The translations under genes were made by a program, and so were the position numbers. A DNA stretch of 64,000 bases, taken from positions 46,204-110,203 of the forward strand of contig NZ_BJNO01000020.1 of NCBI RefSeq assembly GCF_006539725.1, given 5' to 3'. The DNA comes from Klebsiella terrigena. Its GTDB lineage: Bacteria; Pseudomonadota; Gammaproteobacteria; Enterobacterales; Enterobacteriaceae. The notes beneath the pieces were generated by a model. It made no database searches. It was not told the DNA's origin and saw only the letters and a program-made list of their open reading frames with translations. Shown piece by piece: positions 36,391 to 45,085 of this stretch (its first letter is position 1; every line of letters begins with the position of its first letter).

Positions 36391-36918
36391 ATGAATACTA
36401 TACACACGCTGCTGCAGCGGCTGAATAAGCTCGAAGCCGCCGACCAAATACGCCATCTCATCAGTCAATATATGCATTTATGCGATGACCTGAGCCATCC
36501 GGATATTGCCCGACAGATCGCCGACTTATTTAGCGAAGAGGCGGTTTGGGAAGGGGTTGGCGATTTATATCAAAGCAAGCTGGGGCGCTATTGCGGACGT
36601 CAGGAAATAGCCGAAATGATGGTGCGCTATATTAGCGAGCCCTCCCACTTCGCCATTAACGTCCACTACCTGACCGCGGAATATATCGATATCGACGCCG
36701 AGAATAGCGCCAGCGGACGCTGGAAAATGCTGCAGGCGTCCACCTTTCGCGCCGGCGGCTCGCATTTAAACAGCGCCGAGCTGGTGATTCGCTTTAAAAA
36801 AACGGATGAGCGCTGGCTGATTGAACATTTCACCACCCGAAACCTGTTCAGCCGCCCGGTTGACGGCTGGCACTCGCCCGCCGATCTGCCCGTACCCGCC
36901 AGAGAAGCACAAGAATAA
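36391..36918 (+). CDS. iacI: IacI, SnoaL/NTF2-like protein of IAA catabolism
   Basis: A 175-aa protein of the SnoaL-like cone-shaped fold (IRHLISQYMHLCDDLSHPDIARQIADLFSEEAVWEG; later FAINVHYLTAEYIDI). Such proteins isomerise or hydrolyse ring products or form dimer partners. It is 3 bp after iacB. In Pseudomonas iacI is at the cluster end with iacH; here it is embedded between iacB and iacC as in Acinetobacter. Confidence 0.83.
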   Translation: MNTIHTLLQRLNKLEAADQIRHLISQYMHLCDDLSHPDIARQIADLFSEEAVWEGVGDLYQSKLGRYCGRQEIAEMMVRYISEPSHFAINVHYLTAEYIDIDAENSASGRWKMLQASTFRAGGSHLNSAELVIRFKKTDERWLIEHFTTRNLFSRPVDGWHSPADLPVPAREAQE

Positions 36919-36935
36919 CGCCTGGAGATTGAGCA

Positions 36936-38249
36936 ATGTCGATACCCGAAACGATCCCTGTTAAGAACCTCCTGCCCGGTGACTGCCCGGCCGCGCTGAG
37001 CGCGCTGGTGCAGTCAGACCGCGTGCATACTTCGCTGTACACCTCCAGCGACATCTTCGCCCTCGAGGTTGAAAAGATCTTTAACCGCACCTGGGTGTGG
37101 GTGGCCCATGAAAGCGAAGTCCCCGACGCGGGAAGCTTTAAGTCCGCCATGGTCGGCACCCAGCCGGTAATCGTGGTCCGCGATCGCAAAGGCGGGATTA
37201 ACGTCCTGCTCAACCGCTGTCGCCACCGCGCCGCCACCGTCTGCGAACACCGCAGCGGCAAAACCAACGGCTTTACCTGCCCGTACCACGGCTGGGGCTA
37301 CGGTCTGGACGGCGCCCTGCGCGGCGTTCCGCATCCGGAAAGCTACGGCGACACCCTCGAAAAGGACCAGCTTGGGATGGTGCGCCTGCGCACGGAGAGC
37401 TACGCCGGCATGATCTTCGCCAGCTTCAACCCGCAGATAGAGCCGCTGACCGACTTCCTCGGCCCGGCGATGAAGTGGATGGATCTGTTTATGAAACAGG
37501 GCGCCGGCTACCCGCTGCAGGCCACCACCGCCCACCGCTTCCGCTTCCCGGGCAACTGGAAGATCCAGCTGGAAAACACCACCGATGGCTACCACTTCCC
37601 CATCGTGCACAAGTCGTTCCTCAGCTCGGTCGATAAGCAAACGGAAGAGATGCTCAACTTCGTTGATGGCAAAGGTTTCGTCGAGGATCTCGGCAACGGC
37701 CACAGCGTGATGGTGATGATCCCTGAGCTTATCGATCTCGACGAAAATCTCGATGCGCCGATCCCCGAGCGCTTCCTCGAGCTGGCGCAGGGGCTGCGCG
37801 AAGAGGGGCATGAAGAGCAGCAGGTGCGGCGGATCGTTCGCGCGGTCGGCGGCAGCGGCTTCAACCTCAACCTGTTCCCCAACGTCGCCTGCTCCATGGC
37901 CTTCTTCCGCGTGCTGCAGCCGCTGTCGGTCGAGGAAACTGAAATTCACCACGTGGTGCTGACCATGAAGGACGGCCCGGCCATCGCTAACCAGGCCCGC
38001 CTGCGGATGCATGAGCACTTCCAGGGGCCGATGGGCTTCGGCACGCCGGATGACTCCGAGGCCTGGGAGCGCGTGCAGCGCGGCGGCGGCGCGGGCGGCG
38101 ATCTGTGGATCATGCTCAACCGCGGCCTGCCGGGAGAAACACGCACCGCCGACGGCCTGCGCGGCGACGTCAGCGCCGAAACCGGCATGCGTGCCGCCTA
38201 TCAGCAGTGGAAACGCTACATGACCGCAGAGAACAGGGGGCAAAAATGA
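36936..38249 (+). CDS. iacC: IacC, Rieske dioxygenase large subunit
   Basis: A 437-aa ring-hydroxylating oxygenase alpha subunit. The Rieske [2Fe-2S] ligands are C95, H97, C115 and H118 (CRHRAATVCEH...CPYHGW); the mononuclear iron region is NWKIQLENTTDGYHFPIVHKS with D217, H220 and H225. With IacD it should open the oxidised IAA intermediate on the way to catechol. RBS GGAG; its stop overlaps the iacD start as ATGA. Confidence 0.9.
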   Translation: MSIPETIPVKNLLPGDCPAALSALVQSDRVHTSLYTSSDIFALEVEKIFNRTWVWVAHESEVPDAGSFKSAMVGTQPVIVVRDRKGGINVLLNRCRHRAATVCEHRSGKTNGFTCPYHGWGYGLDGALRGVPHPESYGDTLEKDQLGMVRLRTESYAGMIFASFNPQIEPLTDFLGPAMKWMDLFMKQGAGYPLQATTAHRFRFPGNWKIQLENTTDGYHFPIVHKSFLSSVDKQTEEMLNFVDGKGFVEDLGNGHSVMVMIPELIDLDENLDAPIPERFLELAQGLREEGHEEQQVRRIVRAVGGSGFNLNLFPNVACSMAFFRVLQPLSVEETEIHHVVLTMKDGPAIANQARLRMHEHFQGPMGFGTPDDSEAWERVQRGGGAGGDLWIMLNRGLPGETRTADGLRGDVSAETGMRAAYQQWKRYMTAENRGQK

Positions 38250-38725
38250 ACCCACAGCCGATCCTCAACGCCGCCGTTCACTTTATTAATCTCGAAGCGG
38301 ACCTGCTCGATCAGGGCGAATTCCGCGAGTGGCTGACGCTTTGGCAGCCGCAGGGGATGTATATCATTCCCGTCGACCAGCAGGCTACCGACTTTGCCAA
38401 CACCCTGAACTACGCCTACGACAACCAGGCCATGCGCGAAAAACGCGTGAACCGCCTGTATAGCGGGGAGTCTATCTCCACCACGCCGCGGGCACGCACC
38501 GTCCGCATGACCGGCCGCCATCGCCTGCTATCCGCCGACGAGCAGCGCGTGGAGATCCGCTGCGCCCAGTTCCTCTATGAATACCGCAAAGGCAACGAGC
38601 AGCACTATGTTGCCGACCTGAGCTACGTCCTCAAGCCGCAGGGCGAGACGTTCCTGATCGCGCAAAAGGTGGTCCGCCTGATTAACGGCGACGACTTCCT
38701 GCACAGCATTGGCTACATCCTGTGA
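38246..38725 (+). CDS. iacD: IacD, dioxygenase small subunit
   Basis: A 159-aa beta subunit of the ring-hydroxylating dioxygenase (NTF2-like fold), with LDQGEFREWLTLWQPQGMYIIPVDQ. The ATG at 38246 overlaps the iacC stop (ATGA), indicating translational coupling; GGGGG precedes it. It is structural and lacks metal ligands. Confidence 0.88.
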   Translation: MNPQPILNAAVHFINLEADLLDQGEFREWLTLWQPQGMYIIPVDQQATDFANTLNYAYDNQAMREKRVNRLYSGESISTTPRARTVRMTGRHRLLSADEQRVEIRCAQFLYEYRKGNEQHYVADLSYVLKPQGETFLIAQKVVRLINGDDFLHSIGYIL

Positions 38726-38732
38726 GGTCCCT

Positions 38733-39473
38733 ATGAAACGAAGCGTACTCGTGACCGGCGCCGCCAGCGGCCTCGGCCAGATCATCAGCCGCCACCTGTG
38801 GCAGCAGGGCTATCAGGTCGCCATGGCGGATCTCAGCCTTGAGGCCGCGCGCCTTAGCGCGCAGGAGATTGACCGCGGCGAAGCGCGCCTGCTGCCGCTG
38901 GCGCTGGATATTCGCCAGCCCGCGCAGTTCAGCGCCGCGCTGGAGCAGATCGGCGCGCGCTTTGGCGAACTGGACGTGCTGGTAAATAACGCCGCGCTCA
39001 CCCTAACCACGCCGATCATGGAGATCTCGGTGGAGGAGTTCGACAGGGTGACCAGTACCAACCTGCGCGGCACCTTCCTCGGCTGCCAGATCCTCGGCCG
39101 CTACTTTAGCCAGCGCAAGAGGGGCAGCATTATCAACCTCGCCTCCCTCGCCGGGCAAAACGGCGGCACCGCCTCCGGCGCCCACTACGCGGCCTCGAAG
39201 GGCGGCATTTTGACCCTGACCAAAGTCTTCGCCCGCGCCCTGAGCGCCGACGGGGTTAGCGTCAACGCCATCGCTCCCGGCCCGCTGGATCTCCCCTCGG
39301 TACACGCCGCGGTGGGGGCCGACAAAATGCCGGCGCTGCTGGAGATGATCCCGATGAAGCGCCTCGGCGATCCGCTGCTGGTGGCCCGCGCGGTCGAGCT
39401 GCTGGCGGCTCCGTCCGCCACCTTTATCACCGGGGCGACCTGGGACATCAACGGCGGCATTTACATGCGCTAG
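38733..39473 (+). CDS. iacE: IacE, short-chain dehydrogenase
   Basis: A 246-aa SDR with TGAASGLG at residues 8-15, NNAA at 85-88 and catalytic S138, Y152, K156. In the iac pathway it belongs to the middle steps after hydroxylation. It starts 7 bp after iacD. Confidence 0.88.
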   Translation: MKRSVLVTGAASGLGQIISRHLWQQGYQVAMADLSLEAARLSAQEIDRGEARLLPLALDIRQPAQFSAALEQIGARFGELDVLVNNAALTLTTPIMEISVEEFDRVTSTNLRGTFLGCQILGRYFSQRKRGSIINLASLAGQNGGTASGAHYAASKGGILTLTKVFARALSADGVSVNAIAPGPLDLPSVHAAVGADKMPALLEMIPMKRLGDPLLVARAVELLAAPSATFITGATWDINGGIYMR

Positions 39474-39497
39474 GCCCCGCAAGGGGGGAGAACACAG

Positions 39498-40466
39498 ATG
39501 GCTGAAACACTGATCGTCCGCGTCGCAGAACGCGAAATGCAGGGCACCGAGGTCGCGGTGCTGACGCTGGCTTCCGTCGACGGGAGCGCCCTGCCGCCGT
39601 TTAGCGCCGGGGCGCATATCGACCTTCACCTCGGCGATGGGATCGTGCGTCAGTACTCGCTGTGCGGCAGCGCCCATCACCCGCAGCAGTACCGTCTGGG
39701 GATCCTCAAGGATCGCGCCTCGCGCGGCGGGTCGCTGGCCGCCCATCGGCTGGCGGTGGGCGAGACGGTGATCGTTAGCCCGCCGCGCAACCTGTTTGCG
39801 CTCGACATGGAGGCCGAACACAGCCTGCTGATCGGCGGCGGGATCGGCATCACCCCCATGCTGGCGATGGCGGATACGCTGTTCCGCGCCGGGAAATCCT
39901 TTGAGATCCACTACTGCGGCCGCAGCCGGGAGAGCATGGCGTTTCTGCACGAGCTGGCGGACTGCCATTTCAGCGCCCACGTCCGGCTGCATATCAGCGA
40001 TGAGGGGAACAAGGTGCGTCCCGCCGAGGTGCTGGCCGGGCACCATCGGACGGGACACCTCTACGTCTGCGGCCCGGAAGGCTTTATGACGTGGATAACC
40101 GATGCCGCGCGGAGCTGCGGTTTTAGCGCCGGGCAGCTGCATCAGGAGTATTTCAACCGCGAAGTCGAAACCGGCGGCGAGCGCTTTGAGGTCGAGGTGC
40201 CGGAGCTGGGCCTCACCGTCAGCGTCGCCGAGAAGCAGACCATCGTCGCCGCTCTGCAAGAGGCGGGGATTAAGGTCAAAGTCTCCTGCGAGCAGGGGGT
40301 CTGTGGCACCTGCCTCGCCAACGTCTGCGGCGGCGTGCCGGATCACCGCGACGAGTATTTAACCGCTGAAGAACGCGAAGATAATGACCAGATCCTGCTG
40401 TGCTGCTCGCGGGCCAAAAGCCCGCGTCTGGTTATCGAAGGCTTCGAATACGTCAAACTGAAATAA
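39498..40466 (+). CDS. iacF: IacF, ferredoxin reductase (FMN/NAD/[2Fe-2S])
   Basis: A 322-aa phthalate-dioxygenase-reductase type electron donor. It has an FMN domain with RQYSLCG, an NAD domain with GGGIGITPMLAMA, and a C-terminal plant ferredoxin domain with C264, C269, C272 and C302 binding the cluster. It passes electrons from NADH to the IacCD oxygenase. AGGGGGGAGA precedes the ATG. Confidence 0.9.
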   Translation: MAETLIVRVAEREMQGTEVAVLTLASVDGSALPPFSAGAHIDLHLGDGIVRQYSLCGSAHHPQQYRLGILKDRASRGGSLAAHRLAVGETVIVSPPRNLFALDMEAEHSLLIGGGIGITPMLAMADTLFRAGKSFEIHYCGRSRESMAFLHELADCHFSAHVRLHISDEGNKVRPAEVLAGHHRTGHLYVCGPEGFMTWITDAARSCGFSAGQLHQEYFNREVETGGERFEVEVPELGLTVSVAEKQTIVAALQEAGIKVKVSCEQGVCGTCLANVCGGVPDHRDEYLTAEEREDNDQILLCCSRAKSPRLVIEGFEYVKLK

Positions 40467-40477
40467 CGGATACCGCT

Positions 40478-40984
40478 ATGAACCTGACATCTGATTTCCG
40501 TAACGCCATGGCGCAGCTGGGCAGCGCCATTACCATTATCACCACCGACGGCCCGGCGGGACGCTTTGGCTTTACCGCCTCCGCCGTCTGCAGCGTCACC
40601 GATTCTCCGCCCACCCTGCTGGTGTGCATGAACCGCTCCTCCTTCGCCCATAGCAAATTTAAAGAGAACGGCGTTCTGTGCGTCAACGTGCTCTCCGCAC
40701 GGCATCAGGCGCTTTCCGCAATCTTTGCCAACAGCCAGCTGCGTTCGGAGGAGCGTTTTCAGCACGAGCAGTGGCTGACGCTGGAAACCGGCTCGCCGGC
40801 GCTGGCCTCCGCCGTCGCCAGCGTCGACTGCACGATTAGCGCCAGCCATGAGGTCGGCAGCCACAGCGTGTTTTACTGCGAGGTCCGCCAGATTCGCCAG
40901 GACCAGCCCGGCGACGGCCTGGTGTGGTTTAACCGCCGGTTTCATACCCTTAGCGCCGAGGCCCTCAGCCAGGCTGCGCCATAA
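40478..40984 (+). CDS. iacG: IacG, flavin reductase
   Basis: A 168-aa flavin reductase of the HpaC type (FRNAMAQLGSAITIITTDGPAGRFGFTASAVCSVTDSPPTLLVCMNRSS). It supplies reduced flavin to IacA. The start at 40478 lies 12 bp after iacF. The last catabolic gene of the operon. Confidence 0.88.
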   Translation: MNLTSDFRNAMAQLGSAITIITTDGPAGRFGFTASAVCSVTDSPPTLLVCMNRSSFAHSKFKENGVLCVNVLSARHQALSAIFANSQLRSEERFQHEQWLTLETGSPALASAVASVDCTISASHEVGSHSVFYCEVRQIRQDQPGDGLVWFNRRFHTLSAEALSQAAP

Positions 40985-41062
40985 CTAAAAAATAGCCCAT
41001 CGCGACGTTTACCCGGCGCCCGCTCGCTGGCGCCCACTTTCACCTGTAGTGGAGTTCACGCA

Positions 41063-42373
41063 ATGTCCGGAGCTGCGAACGATATGACGCCAGGCAAGCC
41101 GCAATCAATGCGCAAACTGATTATTGGCTCTTTTCTCGGTAACTCACTGGAGTGGTACGATTTCTTTCTCTACGGCACGGCGGCGGCGCTGGTTTTCGGC
41201 CCGCTGTTCTTTCCGGCAACCGACGATCCTTTGCTCGGCGCGTTTCTGGCGCTATCCGGCTTCGCCATCGGCTTTATCGCCCGACCGCTGGGCGGCATCG
41301 CCTTCGGGCATCTGGGCGATAAGTACAGCCGAAAAATGACGCTGATAATCACCCTGACGCTGATGGGCGCCAGCACCTTTCTGATCGGCCTGCTGCCAAC
41401 CTACGAGCATATCGGCATTCTGGCGCCGATTGCCCTGATCAGCCTGCGCTTCGTGCAGGGCGTGGCTTCCGGCGGGGAATGGGGCGGCGGCGTGCTGATG
41501 CTGAGCGAGAACGCGCCGGAAAGCCAGAAGGGCTACTACACCGCCTGGAGCCAGGTGGGGGTTTCCGGCGGCTTTGTGCTCTCCTCCCTCGCCTTCTACC
41601 TGGTGCAGCTGCTACCCCAGGAGGATGTGCTGGCCTGGGCATGGCGTATTCCGTTCCTGCTGAGCCTGTTTATTTTCCTCGTTGGGGTCTATATCCGGCG
41701 CAACATCGAGGAGAACGCCGAGTTCGTTGCCCGTAAAACGCAGCCGACGGAGCAGCCTCTGCCGGTGCTGGCCGCCTTTAAACATCACCCGAAAGCCATT
41801 TTACAGGCCATCGGCCTGCGGCTGGCGGAGAACGGCGCGGTCTACATCTTTTTCACCTTCTCGGTGGTCTACTGCAAGCATATCGGCATCGATACCAGCC
41901 AGACCATTGCCGCCGTCACCATCGCCATGGCGGTGGAGATCGCCACCATCCTCGGCTGGGGCTGGCTGTCGGACCGCATCGGGCGCAAAAAAGTCTACTA
42001 TGCCGGGGTGATCGGGATGGCGCTGGTGGCCTTCCCCTTCTTCTGGCTGCTGCAAATGCACAGCTTCCCGGCGATCCTGCTGGCGATGCTGCTGGCGCTG
42101 CCGGTCTGCCACGGGGCGATGATCGCCGCCCAGCCGTGCATGATGGTGGAGCTCTTTCCGGTGGAGGTGCGCTATACCGGCCTGGCGCTGGGGCATGAAA
42201 TCGGCGCGGTGATCTCCGGCGGCATTAGCCCGATGCTGGCGGTCGCCTTCCTGATGACGTGGGACAGCTACGTGCCGATCGCCCTGATGCTGCTCACCTT
42301 CGCCCTGCTGGCGCTGCTGGCTCTGATGAGCATCCGCCAGCCCGCCGCGCGCCGTCAGCAGCAGACGGCATAG
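41063..42373 (+). CDS. MHS-family MFS transporter, candidate IAA carrier
   Basis: A 436-aa, 12-helix MFS transporter of the metabolite:H+ symporter group (relatives KgtP, ShiA, ProP): RKLIIGSFLGNSLEWYDFFLYGTAAALVFGPLFFP at the start, GHLGDKYSRKMTL after helix 2 and GWLSDRIGRKK between helices 8 and 9. It lies 78 bp after iacG on the same strand, so it may import indole-3-acetate or a related aromatic acid; this is inference only. No terminator was found between. Confidence 0.8.
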   Translation: MSGAANDMTPGKPQSMRKLIIGSFLGNSLEWYDFFLYGTAAALVFGPLFFPATDDPLLGAFLALSGFAIGFIARPLGGIAFGHLGDKYSRKMTLIITLTLMGASTFLIGLLPTYEHIGILAPIALISLRFVQGVASGGEWGGGVLMLSENAPESQKGYYTAWSQVGVSGGFVLSSLAFYLVQLLPQEDVLAWAWRIPFLLSLFIFLVGVYIRRNIEENAEFVARKTQPTEQPLPVLAAFKHHPKAILQAIGLRLAENGAVYIFFTFSVVYCKHIGIDTSQTIAAVTIAMAVEIATILGWGWLSDRIGRKKVYYAGVIGMALVAFPFFWLLQMHSFPAILLAMLLALPVCHGAMIAAQPCMMVELFPVEVRYTGLALGHEIGAVISGGISPMLAVAFLMTWDSYVPIALMLLTFALLALLALMSIRQPAARRQQQTA

Positions 42374-42572
42374 CGAAATTACCGTTCGGCGTCATAGGCT
42401 TAGCGGCCGTTGACGCCACCTTCGCCGACTGAGGGTCCGTTCAAATTTAATTTTAAACAAACTATTTGATAACAAAGCACTTTTTACGACAGCGAAAAAA
42501 TATTCCCCGGTCACAATAGCGGTTAAATATTATTCATATGTCGGTTTGTTTTTTTATTTGAAGGGCTAGTTT

Positions 42573-42818
42573 ATGAAAAAAATCATTCTCTCTCTGGTCA
42601 CCGCCGCGCTGCTGCTGCCCGCGCTCTCCGCCCACGCAACCTACCGCAGCGATAACCGCCAGGACGCTCGCGATATCCGCCAGGACTCGCGCCAGGACGG
42701 GCGAGAGACCAAACAGCAGTGCGTAAGAGACGACAACAAAAGCAACGCCGGCTGCCGCCAGGATAAGCGCGAGAACCGTCGCGACGGCCGCCACGATGCG
42801 CGCAACGAGAAGTGGTAG
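42573..42818 (+). CDS. Small secreted Arg/Asp-rich protein of unknown function
   Basis: An 81-aa protein: signal peptide MKKIILSLVTAALLLPALS with cleavage near AHA, then a highly charged 57-residue mature part made of repeating RQDxRD/RQDxRQ/RRDxRHD blocks with two cysteines (QQCVRDD and AGCRQD). It looks disordered and polyampholytic. I do not recognise it. Flanked by an AT-rich leader and a 9-bp GC hairpin (42834-42855) without T-run. Confidence 0.7.
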   Translation: MKKIILSLVTAALLLPALSAHATYRSDNRQDARDIRQDSRQDGRETKQQCVRDDNKSNAGCRQDKRENRRDGRHDARNEKW

Positions 42819-42908
42819 GCTAAGCGCCGCCCGACGGGCGCGACCGCGCGCCCGTTGATCTCCCCGCCGCATCCCTCTCTCCTCTTCCTCAGCAGGCTTT
42901 CAACGGCG

Positions 42909-43382
42909 CTATCGCGACGGGTTCAGGCTCTCCAGCGGAAAAGGACGATCCTGCACCACGGTTTTCATCACCAGGGTCGATCGCAGGTGCTGAACGCCGG
43001 GCATCGCGGAGAGCTTGTCATCGTATAGTTTCTGGAACGCCGGCAGATCGCGGGTCACCACGTGCATCAAATAATCCGGATCGCCGAACAGGCGCTGCGC
43101 CAGCACGATCTGCGGGATCTCTTCGACCGCCTCTTCAAACGCGCTCACCGCCCGCTTATCTCCCTCTTTTAAGGTGGCAAAGACGATCGCCATAAAGTTA
43201 AAGCCCATCTTTACCGGATCCAGGCTCGCGCGATAGCCGGCGATGGTCCCGTCCTGCTCCAGCGCGCGCAGCCGCCGATGGCACGGCGAAAGGCTGAGAT
43301 TGACCCGCTCCGCCAGTTCGGTTATCGAGAGGCGGCCATCGGCCTGCAGCTCGGCAAGAATTTTTCGATCTATGCTGTCCAT
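42909..43382 (-). CDS. Lrp/AsnC-family regulator
   Basis: A 157-aa Lrp-like regulator: HTH at residues ~2-60 (DSIDRKILAELQADGRLSITELAERVNLSLSPCHRRLRALEQDG) and an AsnC/RAM ligand domain. It is divergent from a LysE-type exporter 151 bp away, so it probably controls export of an amino acid that binds it. The ATG at 43382 begins the HTH; longer in-frame starts add unrelated residues that overlap the exporter gene. Confidence 0.88.
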   Translation of the reverse strand: MDSIDRKILAELQADGRLSITELAERVNLSLSPCHRRLRALEQDGTIAGYRASLDPVKMGFNFMAIVFATLKEGDKRAVSAFEEAVEEIPQIVLAQRLFGDPDYLMHVVTRDLPAFQKLYDDKLSAMPGVQHLRSTLVMKTVVQDRPFPLESLNPSR

Positions 43383-43533
43383 TTGGAAGATTTTCACTTT
43401 TAAAAGGGGTTTTAAGCATAACATTGAAAGCTCATTGCGCATCATTCCCGATATTCTTGCGGGTAACTTTTCGCAAGAGTTTGAGCGCAATCGCCATGCA
43501 CAATGGATCCAACCACGGTGGGGAGAGCCCGCT

Positions 43534-44145
43534 ATGGAAATGAGTTTTATCGCGAGCTTCTGGCTGGTCTCTTTTCTGCTGATCGTCACGCCGGGGGCCG
43601 ACTGGGCTTACGCCATCAGCGCCGGGATCGACGGGCGACGGGTGGTGCCTGCGGTGGCAGGACTGATGTCCGGGCATCTGCTGGCCACCCTCGTGGTGGT
43701 TGCCGGGGTTGGGGTGCTGATCGCCGGACATCCGCTGGCGCTGTCGGCCATCACGCTGCTGGGCGCGGGCTATCTGCTGTGGCTCGGTATCGGAATTTTA
43801 CGCCATCCGTCGGCACCGTCGGCCGCCGAAGGGCGGACGGATAGCTGGCAGGGCTGGGCGATAAAAGGGCTTTGCATTAGCGGCCTGAATCCAAAAGTCT
43901 TTCTTTTGTTTCTCGCCCTGCTGCCGCAGTTTACCGATCCGCACGGCAGCTGGTCGGTGGCGATGCAGATGTCGGCGCTGGGCTGCCTGCACCTGATAAC
44001 CTGCACGGTTATCTATTTGCTGGTCGGCTACGGTTCGAAAACGGTATTAGGCGCTCGCCCCCTGGCGGCGCAAAGGGTCAGCGTCGTTTCCGGCATCATC
44101 ATGGTGATAATTGCCCTGTTCTTATTCTACGAGCAGCTAAAATAA
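43534..44145 (+). CDS. LysE/RhtB-family amino-acid exporter
   Basis: A 203-aa, six-helix LysE-type exporter. Signatures: VTPGADWAYAISAGIDGRR at the N-terminus, GLCISGLNPKVFLLFLALLPQF in the middle. GGGGAGAG precedes the ATG at 43534. The divergent Lrp-like gene is its likely regulator; the exported amino acid is not visible. Confidence 0.87.
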   Translation: MEMSFIASFWLVSFLLIVTPGADWAYAISAGIDGRRVVPAVAGLMSGHLLATLVVVAGVGVLIAGHPLALSAITLLGAGYLLWLGIGILRHPSAPSAAEGRTDSWQGWAIKGLCISGLNPKVFLLFLALLPQFTDPHGSWSVAMQMSALGCLHLITCTVIYLLVGYGSKTVLGARPLAAQRVSVVSGIIMVIIALFLFYEQLK

Positions 44146-44789
44146 CCGTGCCGCGCGGGCGAAAAAGGATCAATATTGCCCCGAGCGTTTAATCCCTGAG
44201 GCCGTGGCGTGAATTTATCGCGCAGCGGCCAGCGCTATTTCCGTCAGCCTTCCGAGGTGGATCCCGCGTCATGAAATAGCCTGTAAAGCGGATCAAACAT
44301 CGCGTTTCAGGTGCGAGTAATAATCACTTCAAAAAACCCGATAAAACCAGCACGCTTATTCCGGCGTAAAACAACTGGCACCAAAATTCCAGATGGCTCC
44401 AAAAAATTCCAAACAAACCGTAAACAAGATGAGCGGCTGGCTCAGCGACGCCGCGAGAGTTTCCTCCTCACCAACGGCGTAAATAATTGACCGCCGGCGC
44501 CACACATATCGCTTTACTTATTATTACTATTCTCCGCCTGAAATTTGCAGTATGGTTTAGGCGCTGTTGTAGTGATGCAGTCAATGCTATCCGGCGTGGA
44601 TATCGTTCTTCGCAAGCTGCGGGACATTTACGCAATATTCATCTGCGGTACGCGGCCTGAACTCTCCGTCATGGAATGATGGCAAGCCCGCCGGGAGTTT
44701 AATTATTACAGTACTATGAGTCAGCAGAGACCCCGACCCATAGCCTATGCCTCTCTATTTATAGAGCGCATAATCAGGAGAAAAGCAGG

Positions 44790-44924
44790 ATGAACCGGAC
44801 GCTAAAGCCACCAGGAAAAACGTATTATTTCAAAGAGATAAAAACATCATCCGTCACTCTCAATGAAGCCATCGCGCCCCGAACGCGGGGATACTTTCTG
44901 CTTCACTCATTATCGCAAACGTAA
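44790..44924 (+). CDS. Short ORF with good RBS (44 aa), unconfirmed
   Basis: ATG at 44790 with CAGGAG 9-14 bp upstream. The product MNRTLKPPGKTYYFKEIK... ends at 44924 and has no recognised domain. It overlaps a second short frame; either could be the relic of one frameshifted gene or noise. Confidence 0.3.
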   Translation: MNRTLKPPGKTYYFKEIKTSSVTLNEAIAPRTRGYFLLHSLSQT

Positions 44925-45006
44925 TGAACTGGCCCGGCAGAAATATATGCTGGAATACTTTTCCTGCGCCCTAAAAGTACAGCGGAAAGGTAAAATTAAC
45001 GATTAA
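44863..45006 (+). CDS. Second short ORF (47 aa), different frame, unconfirmed
   Basis: Starts ATG at 44863, and reads MKPSRPERGDTFCFTHYRKR..., ending KGKIND. Residue use (Arg, Lys, Tyr) looks protein-like, but there is no RBS of its own. It lies 79 bp before fimB. Confidence 0.28.
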   Translation: MKPSRPERGDTFCFTHYRKRNELARQKYMLEYFSCALKVQRKGKIND

Positions 45007-45085
45007 ACATTACAGTCGGATGTAAAAACTGGCCTGCTGACGATGGCCAGAACGTAATGTATGCCTGCAATTAAAAGGGATGATA

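Larger units (their letters stand above)
44146..45085. other. Long gap upstream of fimB (940 bp)
   Basis: No recognised gene. The half nearest fimB holds two short overlapping frames listed separately. The region contains many AT tracts and a -10-like TATTTATAGAG near 44756. It is probably a regulatory leader of fimB; I see no tRNA or mobile element. Confidence 0.55.
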
